From assembly GCA_022661535.1 (NCBI GenBank), contig JAKULF010000004.1:806001-870000 (forward strand): a stretch of DNA of 64,000 nucleotides, in the 5' to 3' direction. The DNA comes from Eutypa lata. Lineage: Eukaryota; Ascomycota; Sordariomycetes; Xylariales; Diatrypaceae. The notes under the pieces are model-generated. The model was not told the origin of the DNA. It saw only the letters and a program-made list of their open reading frames with translations, and made no database searches. Both the position numbers and the translations under genes were made by a program. How positions within the stretch are numbered: the first letter of the stretch is position 1; every line of letters starts with the position of its first letter. Of the stretch, positions 53,444-64,000 are shown piece after piece.

Positions 53444-55785
53444 TTATATTAAGTTCGGTGGTTCTGTTTCAGGGTTGAGTAGAAGTGGATGTCCAGCCAA
53501 ACTCAACCAGAAATCCGTCTCGAATTCCTGGTTCAGGCTACTGGCAAAAACCTCCCACTCGACCTCATTATTTGCTGTAGGAGAAGTTTCGCCTAAGTGG
53601 CCAGTTACTCATGAATTTGCCGAAAGACCCTCCGCTCCGTTGGATGCGAGACGGCTGAGGAGGGTCTTGATTGTTCCCGTGGGTCCAGATAACAAGGCAT
53701 AGTTGGCATCCCTAGGATGGACCAAAGTTTCTTCGTCTACCTCTGTAACTAAAATACTTAGATCTCGCACTACGCTTTGTACGGATGCTTGCCCCTCGAT
53801 AGTGATGGGCGACTGGTGGAGCAAGGCAAGGCAGAGGATGCCGGCAGCTGCAAGCCCATAGTATGCTACCTACATGTATTTTAGTGGGCGTTTTCCTTCT
53901 TCAAATTTCGAATAGGGGCTCGCGGAGACCACAAAGGGTATTGCAGGATAGGGGAAAGGAGGCAGCTCACCCGACAAACAATTGATGTCCCTGAGTTGGC
54001 GAGGTCATCTTTTAGGACCACGGCCTGAATGACAAGTCTCAGGATATTTGCAGAGATGGTAATCAACCGGGCGTCCGGATCTTGCATAGAACTAACTAGT
54101 GCCAAGCGCAACAGAAAGAGGACATGAAGGTGATTAAGCCTAGCGCTGACCATGAATCGCGCTCAATGGGTCGTCTATCGCAAGACATGAGATCGCCCTC
54201 GAGACGGAAGTGCAATGGCAGCTGCAACCACAATGCTTCTGCATCGGCTTGCATGATACTATTAGTTGTTAGTCAGCGTTTATATTTCGGATACGAGTGA
54301 AAGTTTTGAACTGACTATACCCTCCGAAACCTTTCACCTCGATTCTGTTCCCGATACAGATCTAGTATTTCTTCCTTGAGGACCGCACAGGAAGCAGACC
54401 ATCGTGTATCAGCCATGTAGTCAAATTTATCATCTATGTCCCATGAGGAGTACTGCCGAGGGTCATCATGCTGGTTATAGTCTGGATGAGCTTCTGCGCG
54501 ATATCGCAGTAAGTCAAGGCAACAATATTTCTGATGAATTCGCGGTGGGCGACCGAAAAATATCGAGACATTCTTGTCTGCAGAGTACACGCGTGCAAAC
54601 GCTGCCTGCCTGAGATGTTTTAAGAAAACCGGGGCTGGGGTGATGTTCTCTACTCTCTCATGGTATCCCAGAGCAAATATAGAACTGGTCACATCGCCCA
54701 AGTTTCTCCATGAAAGATGGCCTGTCTTGTGAGAATGTAGCTTATACTATGGGGATAGATAGTTTTCCACTCACTCTGATCACCGTCGATGAATGCGTGA
54801 GAAATCCAATTCTCGTACTGTAGCAGAAGCTGCAGGTCATTTAGGCAGTCGGGCGAGAGTGCTATATCTACACAGCGATCTGAGTAGTGCATAGCCAGTG
54901 TCTGGATACTTCGATGCTCTTCGTCCGAGGTATAAAGTGTCCCAGAATATTTCACGTCGATTGTAGCTCGAGCAACAACGGTGAAAAACAAGCCTAACGT
55001 TTCCCATCGAGCATTGCCTTTGCCGAAGTCGGCACAGAAACCTTCTATGGTTATGGAACCATTTGTACTCAATGGGCGACAGGAGTGTGCAAACAGGTTT
55101 CGCGCAATGTCTGTATCTTCCTAGAGTTCCTCCGATAGCTTATCTAATATGTATTGCACAGTTGCAGCACAAGAAGCCGTGAATGGCCCGGCTAGAGCAA
55201 GATTGACTCCTGTCGATATCCATGATTTTACTAAGGCGACCCAAGAAAAGACCTGTGAGGATTGGTAGAATTGCCGGATGAGCTGGGCTCCATGGGAGAC
55301 TTTCACGTCTTGTTCCGGGTTGGTTCTCAGACCAATTATCGCGGCATTGCCGTTTGTCTTGATCGGGGACATTAGCCTCGTTGCAATACGAGGTTGAAGA
55401 TGGCCAAAAAAGGTGGCATGGCTTGAAGGACCGAGATAACCATGATTGCCGCTATTCCGGGATTTGGATAGGGGTCTTAGCAGGGAGACTTCTACTTCGG
55501 GCAGACTTGGAGGCTGCTCTCGATACCTGCTGCTAAGACATTAGCGGTCTTCCGAACCTAGCGATATTCCGAGAGGGATGCAACAACCCACCCTGAATTA
55601 TCGCGTCGAACGCCGAAAGCTGGTCGGCTCCTGCGTTTTTTGAACGGCCTCGGCCGGTATGTGCAGCTAGATTCACGGTTTCGGTCGCGACATCGGGAGC
55701 ATACCGGCTGGGAATGATCACAAGCTAGTTTCGAGAATCTGCAGGGATCACAGGCAGGTAATCTTACGGACATCCTCGCATTCAA
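53444..55785 (-). pseudogene. Zn2Cys6 transcription factor, decayed
   Basis: Exons readable on the minus strand: 55785-55592 (binuclear cluster: CDPCRFSKLACDHSQPVC and CRDRNRESSC, all six Cys present), 55532-54775, 54721 onward, and a C-terminal part to 53444. The second exon holds SHATFFGHLQPRIATRLM and later an in-frame TAG at 55121-55123 between LSEEL and EDTDIARNLF. Near 54155 one base is missing between IERD and MVSARLNHLHVLF. A TGA near 53610 interrupts the C-terminus before a readable ETDFWLSLAGHPLLL ending. The blocks GDQSHLSWRNLGDV, LPLHFRLEGDL and YYGLAAAGILCLALL follow the order of Fungal_trans regulators. Probably the former regulator of the neighbouring decarboxylase/aminotransferase pair. 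Confidence 0.82.
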
Positions 55786-56327
55786 GAACCATCCGATATT
55801 GCTACCCTTTTACTTAGATATGCTTCTATGTGACATGTCACACAAGAAGGGACAATGCCGCTTAAATCCGACTATAAGATATCTGCGAAGTCGGCTTCCC
55901 CCACCTACGGGAATATTCAGCAGATCCCCCCTGTTCTTGGCATTTATACACCAGCTGACAGATGGGTCCATCGCATTATTGTGTAGCTCTCCGGATACGT
56001 TAACCAATCATGCCATTAAAAAAGAGTGATCTTAGCTGTCCAGGTGGTTCTCGAATCTTGACTAGACGTCGCTTAGGCACTGGAACTAAATCTCCACATC
56101 TAACGTTAAGTATAGCCCCCCGCTAAGCCTTATAGTCGCCATCATTGTATAGCTCAAAATCACGTAGAAGGGAGAAAAGGTTGCGTGCTCAGATATTGCA
56201 TGAGATTCGCTATGCATGAATACAGCAACCTGGAAATTAAACAGTGAAATATTATGAGCATTGGATACGATTGTACGCTCTGTAAACTAAAATTCGACAT
56301 GCCTTTTAATGATTCGTACCCGTCTCA
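55786..56327. other. Intergenic, divergent
   Basis: No gene recognised; AT-rich. Confidence 0.4.
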
Positions 56328-57452
56328 ATGGCGTCTTTCTTCAATAAGATCCCGACTATTGATCTATCTTTATCGGATAACCCCGGAACCACCCCTCAAC
56401 TACTAACTACTCTCCGTCATGCTCTCACAGAAGTCGGTTTCCTTTACGTGTCTAACCACGGAGTTCCTACCGATGTTATCACGGACCTAGTTGAGGCTCT
56501 TCCCGCTCTGTTTAGACTGCCAGATAACGTTAAGAAGTCGGTGGCGCTCGAGAACTCCCCACATTTTCTCGGCTATAGCAATGTAGGCAGTGAGACAACT
56601 GCTGGAAAATCAGACAGGAGGGAGCAGTTTGAGTTCGCGACCGAGCTGACTGAGAGCTGGCGTGAAGGCGTTCCCTTGTATGAGCGGTTGCGAGGACCTA
56701 ATCAGGTTCGTGTGCTATAGAGTGGACCTGCAATTGCAACCTTTCCATCCTGACTATGTTGTTAGTGGCCGAGTCAACATCCAGATGTTCGACCAGTTGT
56801 TGAAGCATACATCCAGGAGCTCACCCAACTTGGCGAACGCTTCCTCAGGCTTGTTGCGCAAGCTCTTTCACTTCCGCCGGAGATATTCAAATCGTTTCTC
56901 TCTGATCAGCACAGGCTCAAGTTAGTACGCTATCCTGACTTGCAGCCAGGAGATCCCGACGTCTCGACGCAGGGGGTTGGCCCCCATAAGGACTCTTCGG
57001 GCTGGTGGACTTTCCTTCTCCAAGCTTCGCCCCCTGAAGTGAAGGGCCTGCAAGCTCTCAACAAGGCCGGGGAGTGGATTGATGTCCCGAATGTGCCTGG
57101 TACGTTTGTGGTGAACATCGGTCAAGCCTTTGAAGTTGTCACCAACGGTACTTGCAAAGCGACCACTCACCGAGTTCTCTCTAGTTCGAATGAGCGCTTC
57201 AGTGTACCATTCTTCCAGGGAGTCAGGCGAGATCTCACCAAAAGGGAAGCTGTGGAGACTTTGAAAGCTCATTTCACTTCCCTTTCAGTTGGTAGAGAGT
57301 CTACTGAAGGACACGATATTGATTCTGCCTTCCTCAGGGGAAAGTACGATACGTGGGGAGAATCGCAGCTTAGGACTAAAGTGCGAAGCCATCGGGAGAA
57401 TGGCAAGAAGTTCTCCGCCGAGGTTTACGACCAATACATGAATGATGGTTGA
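56328..57452 (+). CDS. 2-oxoglutarate/Fe(II) dioxygenase (354 aa)
   Basis: Exons 56328-56705 and 56766-57452. Isopenicillin-N-synthase-like. Seen: KIPTIDLSLSD and GFLYVSNHGVP in the DIOX_N domain; QFEFATE; LKLVRYPD; the iron HxD in GPHKDSSGWWTFLLQ (about residues 184-198 in exon 2); VNIGQAFEVVTNG; and the distal His with the 2-oxoglutarate Arg in THRVLSSSNERFSVPFF. All ligands are present. It is not closely similar to hxnY. Substrate unknown. It converges with another dioxygenase 101 bp away. Confidence 0.88.
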
Positions 57453-57553
57453 CACAGGAAGATTGCGAAAGCTGGAAATGAAATGTGTAAAGTGCGCGCA
57501 TGTAGAAGATGCAGATTGAATTTTCAATATGTATATATCTGTTCATTGTCCTT

Positions 57554-58838
57554 TCAGTCGTAGTACTTTGCAGATTTGCCACCGATGATCTCCTGTTGAG
57601 CAGTCTCACTTCTCGCTTGATTTCTCGCCGTACCCCTAGCCACGCGAGCCTTTACCCACTCGCCCGCAGTGATACCAACTGCGCTATTGTCAGTGATCTT
57701 GTCGTATCCCAGTCTCTCCAGAACCTTGCTTGCGATAGGCCGCAGCTCGACGTTATCTTCCGGTCGCATGAAATACAACACGCCTAGTCGGTCGACCTCG
57801 GCTTGGTCAGGCGGGGGTGCGACAACGCGGTGGATGCTGCTCTTGAGGAAGCCATTCGTCAGAAACTCGAGACTGTCTGCTAGGTTTACCGTTATGCTCT
57901 GCGGGTAGGGCTTCACCCATTTCCACTCGTTGTCGGGCGTCCGGACCTGAAGCGCCGCGACTGGCTGGCGGAAGAGCAGGGTGAGACTTCCGAAATCCGT
58001 GTGCCCCTTCACCCACACGTTCTCGAGCACCTTGTTCTGCTCCTCTGAACGGTGGTGGTACTTCATGTACCTCAGATGGCAATCGCTCTTCTCCTCATAC
58101 CGGTGGATGTTGAGAAAGAAGTCCTCCGGTAGCTCGAGAATGATGGCGAACAGAACCAGAAGTTTACCCGCGACATGATCGTTTATATGGCGGGCGAATT
58201 CCTCGATCTCTTCCCGGTTCTTGTTGATCACTTCTGGATGCGTGCGCTCGAGGGCTGGGATAAACTTGGGGATGTTGTAGATCTCCGTGTTGTCGAAAAT
58301 CCCAGGGCGTACCTCCTATCAAAGCATTAATTGATTGCGACCATTAGAAGAAGAGGCTTCTGGTGCTTACACGAAGCCCGAGAGGTTTGTACCCGTTGTA
58401 CCCTCCGTTCTCAAGGTCAGCTCGATACTGGAGCTTCTCCTCTGTCGATAACTGGAAGACCTCCTTTCCAATGGCAAATTGGCGGTCCACTTGTTCCTGA
58501 GTCAGGCCAAAGTTGATGATGTAAAAGAACCCTATTTGCGAGACATGTTAGTTCAAGCGGCGATAAGTATACCACGGTTAAGTCAGGAGAACCCACCAAT
58601 CTTCTGAATGGCTTCAAACAACTGATTCGCAAGTCTCTGCTTGCCACCTGGCTGATCAAATTGTGACAGGTCTAGAGTTACAAGATCGGCCCAGTCGACT
58701 GTGATGCAACATTAACGAAATTGTTCGTTGGAAAGTTTCCTGCTGGCATCTCTTACGTTCATACTTGGTTTCAGGGACCTGGTTATAGGTGGGGATTTTA
58801 GGAGTGCCCTGGGGCAAGTTAGTCGCAACCGCTGCCAT
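57554..58838 (-). CDS. 2-oxoglutarate/Fe(II) dioxygenase (368 aa)
   Basis: Exons (minus) 58838-58757, 58698-58597, 58531-58371, 58315-57554. DIOX_N domain: ELDWADLVTLDLSQFDQ, GFFYIINFGL. Core: VKGHTDFGSLTLLFRQPVAALQ with the HxD iron motif, ADSLEFLTNGFLKSSIHRVV with the distal His. The usual 2-oxoglutarate Arg position is in the following strand (VDRLGVLYFMRPED), where a typical RxS is not obvious. The C-terminal tail is Arg/Ala/Gln-rich. It resembles fungal dioxygenases related to gibberellin- or thymine-type oxygenases. Substrate unknown. Shares a divergent promoter with the transporter at 59520. Confidence 0.86.
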
Positions 58839-59519
58839 GGTATTGAACTTCAGATCTAGATTTCAGATGGGGGCCGGTTCTATTAGGGTCGATGTTGCGT
58901 CGTTACCTCCTTGTTGGGATTCGACGGCGATGTCGTGATTTATGTAGCTCGCGATCCTCCATGTCTCCTCCATACAACGCGGGTATAATGCCATACCTCC
59001 AAGCGAGTACTAGATTCCCGGGGTCCGGCTGCACAAAAACGAGCGGCGGACGACGTTTCGGGCAAGACCCCCCAATTTCGTGATCATTCAGGCCGATGAC
59101 GAAATTTGAACCACGACATCTGATGGGCCCGAACAGCTCTGCAACGCCATAATCGGCGACGAGTCCCGACAAGACCCGCCGCACTCAATCACAATTACCA
59201 CTTACAATCTCCGAATTTAGGCTTATCTTCGCCTCAATTGCCCCGAGTCCTTTAGTAGATCTGGGATGTTAGGACGCCATACTGTTATGAAGGTTAGTGG
59301 TGCACATACGTGCTTTTGGCGGGGTATGAGCGTATGTTTGATGGTATAGAGAAATGTAGACCATTATTAGTTGAGTATGATTTTTTTTCTGGTTTGAGAT
59401 ATGTTTAAATGTAGAGATCCCTGTTAAACGTAATGGTTAAAATACCGTGATCATCTGTCAGATTCCTACCCTCTCCGGTTCTCGTCTGCCCAGAGCGATA
59501 GGCTTGCTCAATTCTAAAT
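58839..59519. promoter_or_regulatory. Divergent promoter of dioxygenase and transporter
   Basis: No gene; no copy of the hxn cluster element. Confidence 0.4.
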
Positions 59520-61499
59520 ATGGCGTCGACAACTACTAAGCACCCCGTTTCAACTCTTACCAATTCTTTAGGAACATCGGAAGTTTCTAGCCCGAATGAC
59601 AACTTCCACCATGTGCGACGTGGCGACGTCGCCAGCGAGCTTTCTGGCGACGAATCCGTCGACGGTTATGATGCCGAACGTATGCGGGCGAGAACATCCT
59701 TGACAGCGGAAGAAGAGAAGAAATTACTGCGACGTATTGACTGGCATCTAATGCCTCTATGCTCCATCATATTCATGTTTAAGAACCTCGACTCCGACAA
59801 TGTGGGTTGCCAATTTTACATGAATTAGTCGCAGCCAATTGAGTTGCTAACAAAGTCTCGGTAGATTTCCAATGCTCGCATTATGAATAAAGGGACCGGG
59901 CAAAATATTATGACACAATTAGGCATGACATCGGACCAATATGCCATGCTTACAATATTCTACTACGTAAGCTACCCAGTCTTACTAGAAGGCAACTGGA
60001 GCGAGGCTAACACAAATTGAAAGATACCATATATTATCGGAGAAGCACCATCCAATCTATTTTTAAAGAGATTCACTCCTTCGCGTTGGCAGTCTCGAAT
60101 TATGATTACATGGGGAATCGCACTAGCATGTCATGTGGCATGCAAGAATAAGGAAGGGCTCTGGGTTGCAAGATTCTTCTTGGGGCTGGTAGGTTTCTCC
60201 TTACTAAAGTTAGATTACCTTCTTCTAACTCCCCACAGGCTGAAGCTGGACAATTTCCAGGCGTTTTACTTCAAATGACATATTGGTATAGACCGGACGA
60301 AATGTCGTTGAGACTGTTGTACTTCTGTACGTGTATAGCATGAATCATGATTCAGGTTTCACAATTAATGATGATCTAGACATTTGTGGTAATATCGCTG
60401 GAATCTTCAGTGGTCTTCTTGCATTTGGATTTGACCATTTGTCGGGAGCTGGTGGTCTCTCTGGTTGGCAATGGTATGAGAATACGTCATCTATGCATTG
60501 GATGAGACTGGGCTAACAAATCTAGGCTATTCTTAGTTGAGGCTATCGCTACGATTATAATGGGAGTAGTCGTCTGGTTCCTGATGCCCGATTGTGAGTT
60601 ACAATGATTCAGTTTCAAAAGGCCATTGCTAATAATTCCGAGTCCCCGAGACGGCAAGCTGGCTTACAGAAAAGGAGAAAGCCTTCATTCAAGCCCGTCT
60701 GCCTCCGAATGCGCCAAGAGCTTCTGAGCAGCACTTCAAACTCGGCGAAATTGTGGAATCTCTAAAAGATAAGAGACTGTGGCTCTTCACTTTGATCTGG
60801 GCCTTCTTCACAGTCGGTACCTCAGGTGTCAGGTTCTATCAGCCTACGGTTATCTCTGATCTTGGGTTCACGTGAGTTACCTAAGCTAGCTCTGGCATTA
60901 AGTATTGCTTCGAGTATGCTAACCTGAGATGCAGGAACATTGCAACCGCTCAAATCCTCAACATCCCTATAACGGTCCTGGGCTTGATGGTTATCGGAGT
61001 GACGGGAGTGTTCGCCGATAACGGCAGGCTACCGAGACCTCTATATCCGCTCTCATTCCTCACTATCATACTGGCCTGTTACGCTGTGCTGGTAGTCTAC
61101 CCTAACAACGGGGCTGTCTATGCGGCCACAATGATCGGTAACGCCGTCACTGCGGCATGGTATCCAATGATGTGGCCCTGGAGAGTACAAACCACGAGCC
61201 GGGCGACCGGGTCTGCCTTCTCGATCGGTTTCGTCAACAGCTATGGCCAGATTGGCGGCGCTATCGGACCACAGATCTTCCGTTCTGCTTATGCGCCGAA
61301 GTATACGGTGTCTTTTAGTGCTGCCATGGGCCTCGTGGGTTGCTGCATGATTATTACCCTCATTACCTGGTGGGTCACGAGGAAAACCGAAAGTAATACC
61401 CGGAAATTGAAGCTGGCTCGAGTAGCTGCTGCAAAGAAAGGAGAGGCTATCTTGGATGATGTGGTCGATAACGATTTAGACAATCGGGGCAGGGGATAA
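59520..61499 (+). CDS. MFS transporter, allantoate-permease (Dal5-like) type (530 aa), eight exons
   Basis: Exons 59520-59801, 59865-59966, 60024-60188, 60239-60326, 60380-60473, 60526-60593, 60643-60871, 60935-61499 join in frame. Anion:cation symporter family. Seen: RRIDWHLMPLCSIIFMFKNLDSDN before and at TM1, MTSDQYAMLTIFYYIPYIIGEAPSN split by an intron, RFFLGLAEAGQFPGV, the central loop FPETASWLTEKEKAF, and GSAFSIGFVNSYGQIGGAIGPQIF in the second half. The 92-residue cytosolic N-terminus is Ser/Thr- and Glu-rich. The family carries organic anions such as allantoate, ureidosuccinate, nicotinate or vitamins. It is a distant relative of hxnP but has a different exon pattern, so it is not a recent local duplicate. 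Probably serves the two dioxygenases and the aldehyde dehydrogenase beside it. Confidence 0.86.
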
Positions 61500-62140
61500 A
61501 AATTTCGTCCCCTATCCAACCTTTGGCCACAAGGCAACACCGGCAACAATTCTCTTTAAGCGTTGGAGCGCTGAGACGGCCTGACATGTCGAATAGCTTT
61601 TACTGTGAATAATATGATTACACCAATATTTGAATTCGTGTAAGCCTTGACCAACCTGCCAATTTACCGAACTACAAGAACACATGCACTGTTGGTGAAG
61701 CTCGAGTCATATCCCTTGGCCAATTGGTTCCGGTGAAAGATCAACATGGCTAGGGCCGCTTACGTCTTGTCGTATCGTTTAATACCCGAGTGTCCAAGGC
61801 TTTCGTAAAAATCATAAATTTCATACTTCCCTTTCGTAGCCCTCACTTGTTCCAGTGCCCTGAGCAACGAGGGACACATTATAATACATCAATCAATAGT
61901 TCACTCAATTACTGTCTCCGACAAAGGTCCAAGACCTTCGGCACTGCGGACCAACGGGGACCGTATCAAGGGAGATGAAACAGGTAGCACTCGAACTGGC
62001 TACTGCACTTCACAGATAAATAAGATATGAAGATGAATTTCATTATGAAAGCCAGTCAAAAGCTGAAATCTAGAAGTTGTAACCACTTGTGCAGGTCAAA
62101 AATGTAGTAGAGCTGAACAAGCTCATCTGAAGGCAGGATA
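61500..62140. other. Intergenic between convergent genes
   Basis: No gene recognised. Confidence 0.4.
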
Positions 62141-63735
62141 CTACGACTTCCCATCCCAGGGGCTTGACCTAGACAGTGTGGTCTGAATGTTGCAATATGA
62201 CTTCATCCCTTCAATGCCCCATTCTACTCCGAGGCCGCTGTTTTTATGACCACCAAACGGATAGCTAGCACCAATTTCGGCGTGGCTATTGATCCAGACT
62301 GTCCCAGCCTGTAACTGACTTGCCATCCGTTCTGCCTGGGCGATGTCTTGTGTCCACACAGAAGCCCCAAGGCCATATCGGGTATTGTTCGCTCGCCGAA
62401 TAACATCATCCTCGTCTGTCCATTTGAGGATAGGAAGCACAGGACCTGGAAAATCAATCTTGTCAGAAATTGTAACTAGTACGTACGAGAGTTGTCTCGA
62501 TGACTCACCGAACTGCTCTTCCACGACAATCTTTGAGTCGTCAGGCGGGTTGTCGATGACAGTCGGAGCGAAGAAGTAGCCAGTATCTTCTCCGGCTCCC
62601 AGCATTGGCTTAGTGCTTCCGGCTATGACTTTAAGCCCCGTCTTTTCGACTTCAGAGAGCAGCTCTCGAACGCGTTCAAACTGCTGTCGATTGGTAAGAG
62701 GGGGAATGAAGACGCCATCCGTGAACCCATCACCTGGTTTCAAGTGCTGCAAGACACCAAGCAAGGTTGCTACGACCGTGTCATACACAGATTCATGAAC
62801 GTAAAGGCGCTTGATTCCACAACAGATTTGCCCAGAGTTGTCGAACGCAATACCCGTGATGGTAGGAATTGCCGCCAGGTCCACATCTGCGCATACGATC
62901 GCTGGATCATTGCCCCCGAGTTCGAGAGTAACCCTCTTCAGAGTTTTGCTACAACTCTCCATGACCTTTTTCCCAGTTGCAATTGACCCAGTAAAGGCAA
63001 TTTTGTCGATATCGGGATGTTCGGTCATCCATGGTCCCAACCTATCGTCACCACTAAGGGCTTGGAGAACGCCACGAGGAAAGAATCGCAGTCCCAGCTC
63101 AGCTAACTTGAGGTTGCAATAGGGAGTAAATGGTGACGACTTCAAGATCAATACATTTCCTGTCAGCAATGCAGGTGCGATCTTGCCGCATGCTAGAGGT
63201 TGCACGGGGTAGTTCCAGGGGATAATCGCCGCAACGACACCAAGGGGCGTGTAGCGCGTCGAGATCCGACGGGTGCTGCTGTCTTCGATCACTGTTTCTG
63301 GAAGCGAGAGCTGGCAAAATTCACGGAGCCACTGAACTCCAGTTCGGATCTCCAGTTGAGCTCGAGGGAACTATCGATTTGGTGATTAGTTAATACCACT
63401 CACACCCCCTATGATGGGATCACGAAATATCATACCGGCTTCCCTTGCTCCCTAGTGAGCAACGCTGCAAAGTCATCTAGTTGGGCGTCAAGAGCGGACG
63501 CGAATCCCTCCACTGCCTTCTTGCGATCTTCCCAAGGTACCTGAGCCCAAGATTCCGCCGCTATTTTGGCAGCCCGGACGGCCTTCTCAACATCCTCAAT
63601 CGTGCTGAGGGGGACATCGGGGTTGTTTTTCAGCGTTGAGGGGTTCTGCGAACAGCCCGTGGTTTCGGTGCTGGTGAGCTTCCCGTCAATGACGTTGAAA
63701 AACTCATCGAAACTGATAGGCTCAGTGGATGCCAT
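62141..63735 (-). CDS. NAD(P)-dependent aldehyde dehydrogenase (488 aa)
   Basis: Exons (minus) 63735-63436, 63370-62509, 62445-62141. Seen: IIPWNYPVQ (cofactor entry), LILKSSPFTP, FTGSIATGKKVM, the general-base Glu in LELGGNDP, the catalytic Cys in FDNSGQICCGIKR, EEQFGPVLPILKW spanning the second intron, NNTRYGLGASVWT, and the C-terminal PFGGHKNSGLGVEWG. All core residues are present and length is usual. It is of the betaine/aminobutyraldehyde or general aldehyde type; the substrate cannot be assigned. ATG 63735 chosen because the longer reading to 63753 would start at TTG. Confidence 0.88.
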
Positions 63736-64000
63736 TGCTACGTCCGAGAACAATTGTGACGTGGGTCAATCTCAATAGTGGTCGAACTGAGGTCGAACAG
63801 ACATTGGAACGCAGCCAGAGGATAAGACACGGGTGCAAAACAAATGTTTCATGGACGTTAACCCGCAACATAGATAAAGATGTGAGGAGCAAAGTTCCCC
63901 GGTGGGCATATCGGACCGGAAAATATGATATTTGATGTTGGTCTGTACCTCTCCGCCACTGATATAAACACCCCCTGCCGCACTAGCGCCCAGTTCAGAT
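63736..64000. other. Right edge, promoter region
   Basis: Upstream region of the aldehyde dehydrogenase; no other gene seen before the end of the window. Confidence 0.4.

Noticed and set aside
1..64000. tRNA or rRNA genes and transposable elements
   Set aside because: I scanned for T-loop-like GGTTCRANTCC and found only chance partial matches inside coding sequence. No transposase, reverse transcriptase or long terminal repeat was recognised.

Overview
This window comes from a filamentous ascomycete (Pezizomycotina). The evidence is short introns (about 50-115 nt) with GTRWGT-type donors, a mitochondrial CysA-type acetyltransferase, C2H2/Fungal_trans and Zn2Cys6 regulators, a fungal rhodopsin-domain membrane protein, and catabolic genes grouped in divergent pairs. 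The genus cannot be told from the sequence. All exon structures below were assembled by hand. Each spliced model is open and ends in frame unless stated.

Layout. (1) 1-2.9 kb: the 5' part of cysA (minus) and an unrecognised three-exon gene. (2) 3.4-10.3 kb: a local family of five related, unrecognised proteins. Four are intact, one is a pseudogene, and there may be a sixth antisense remnant. (3) 11-19 kb: a rhodopsin-domain membrane protein, a secreted BBE-like FAD oxidoreductase and a decayed tyrosinase gene, separated by long gene-free stretches. (4) 20-44.7 kb: a catabolic cluster whose contents match the Aspergillus nidulans nicotinate (hxn) regulon almost gene for gene: HxnR, X, T, Z, V, N, M, W, P and Y. 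Only the molybdenum hydroxylase HxnS is missing. A Rieske non-haem-iron oxygenase, not part of the hxn set I know, sits beside hxnR. (5) 45.9-49.2 kb: an aldo/keto reductase and a secreted beta-propeller protein. (6) 49.7-55.8 kb: an intact pyruvate-decarboxylase-type enzyme divergent from an Aro8-like aminotransferase pseudogene, which converges on a Zn2Cys6 regulator pseudogene. This looks like a dying Ehrlich-type module. (7) 56.3-63.7 kb: two convergent 2-oxoglutarate dioxygenases, an allantoate-permease-type transporter and an aldehyde dehydrogenase.

How region 4 works, by homology: transporters (hxnZ, hxnP) import the substrate. Flavin monooxygenases (hxnX, hxnV), an old-yellow-enzyme reductase (hxnT), a dehydrogenase (hxnW) and a dioxygenase (hxnY) hydroxylate and reduce the pyridine ring. 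A cyclic-imide hydrolase (hxnM) opens the ring and an amidase (hxnN) releases ammonia. HxnR is the C2H2 activator.

The most interesting observation is an 11-bp element, CCCCACTCTTG. It occurs exactly four times in the 64 kb, and all four copies lie in promoters of this cluster: the Rieske gene, hxnR/hxnX, hxnV/hxnN and hxnP. One- or two-mismatch copies lie in the remaining cluster promoters. It is a candidate HxnR operator and ties the Rieske gene to the regulon. The second candidate for new biology is the 3.4-10.3 kb protein family.
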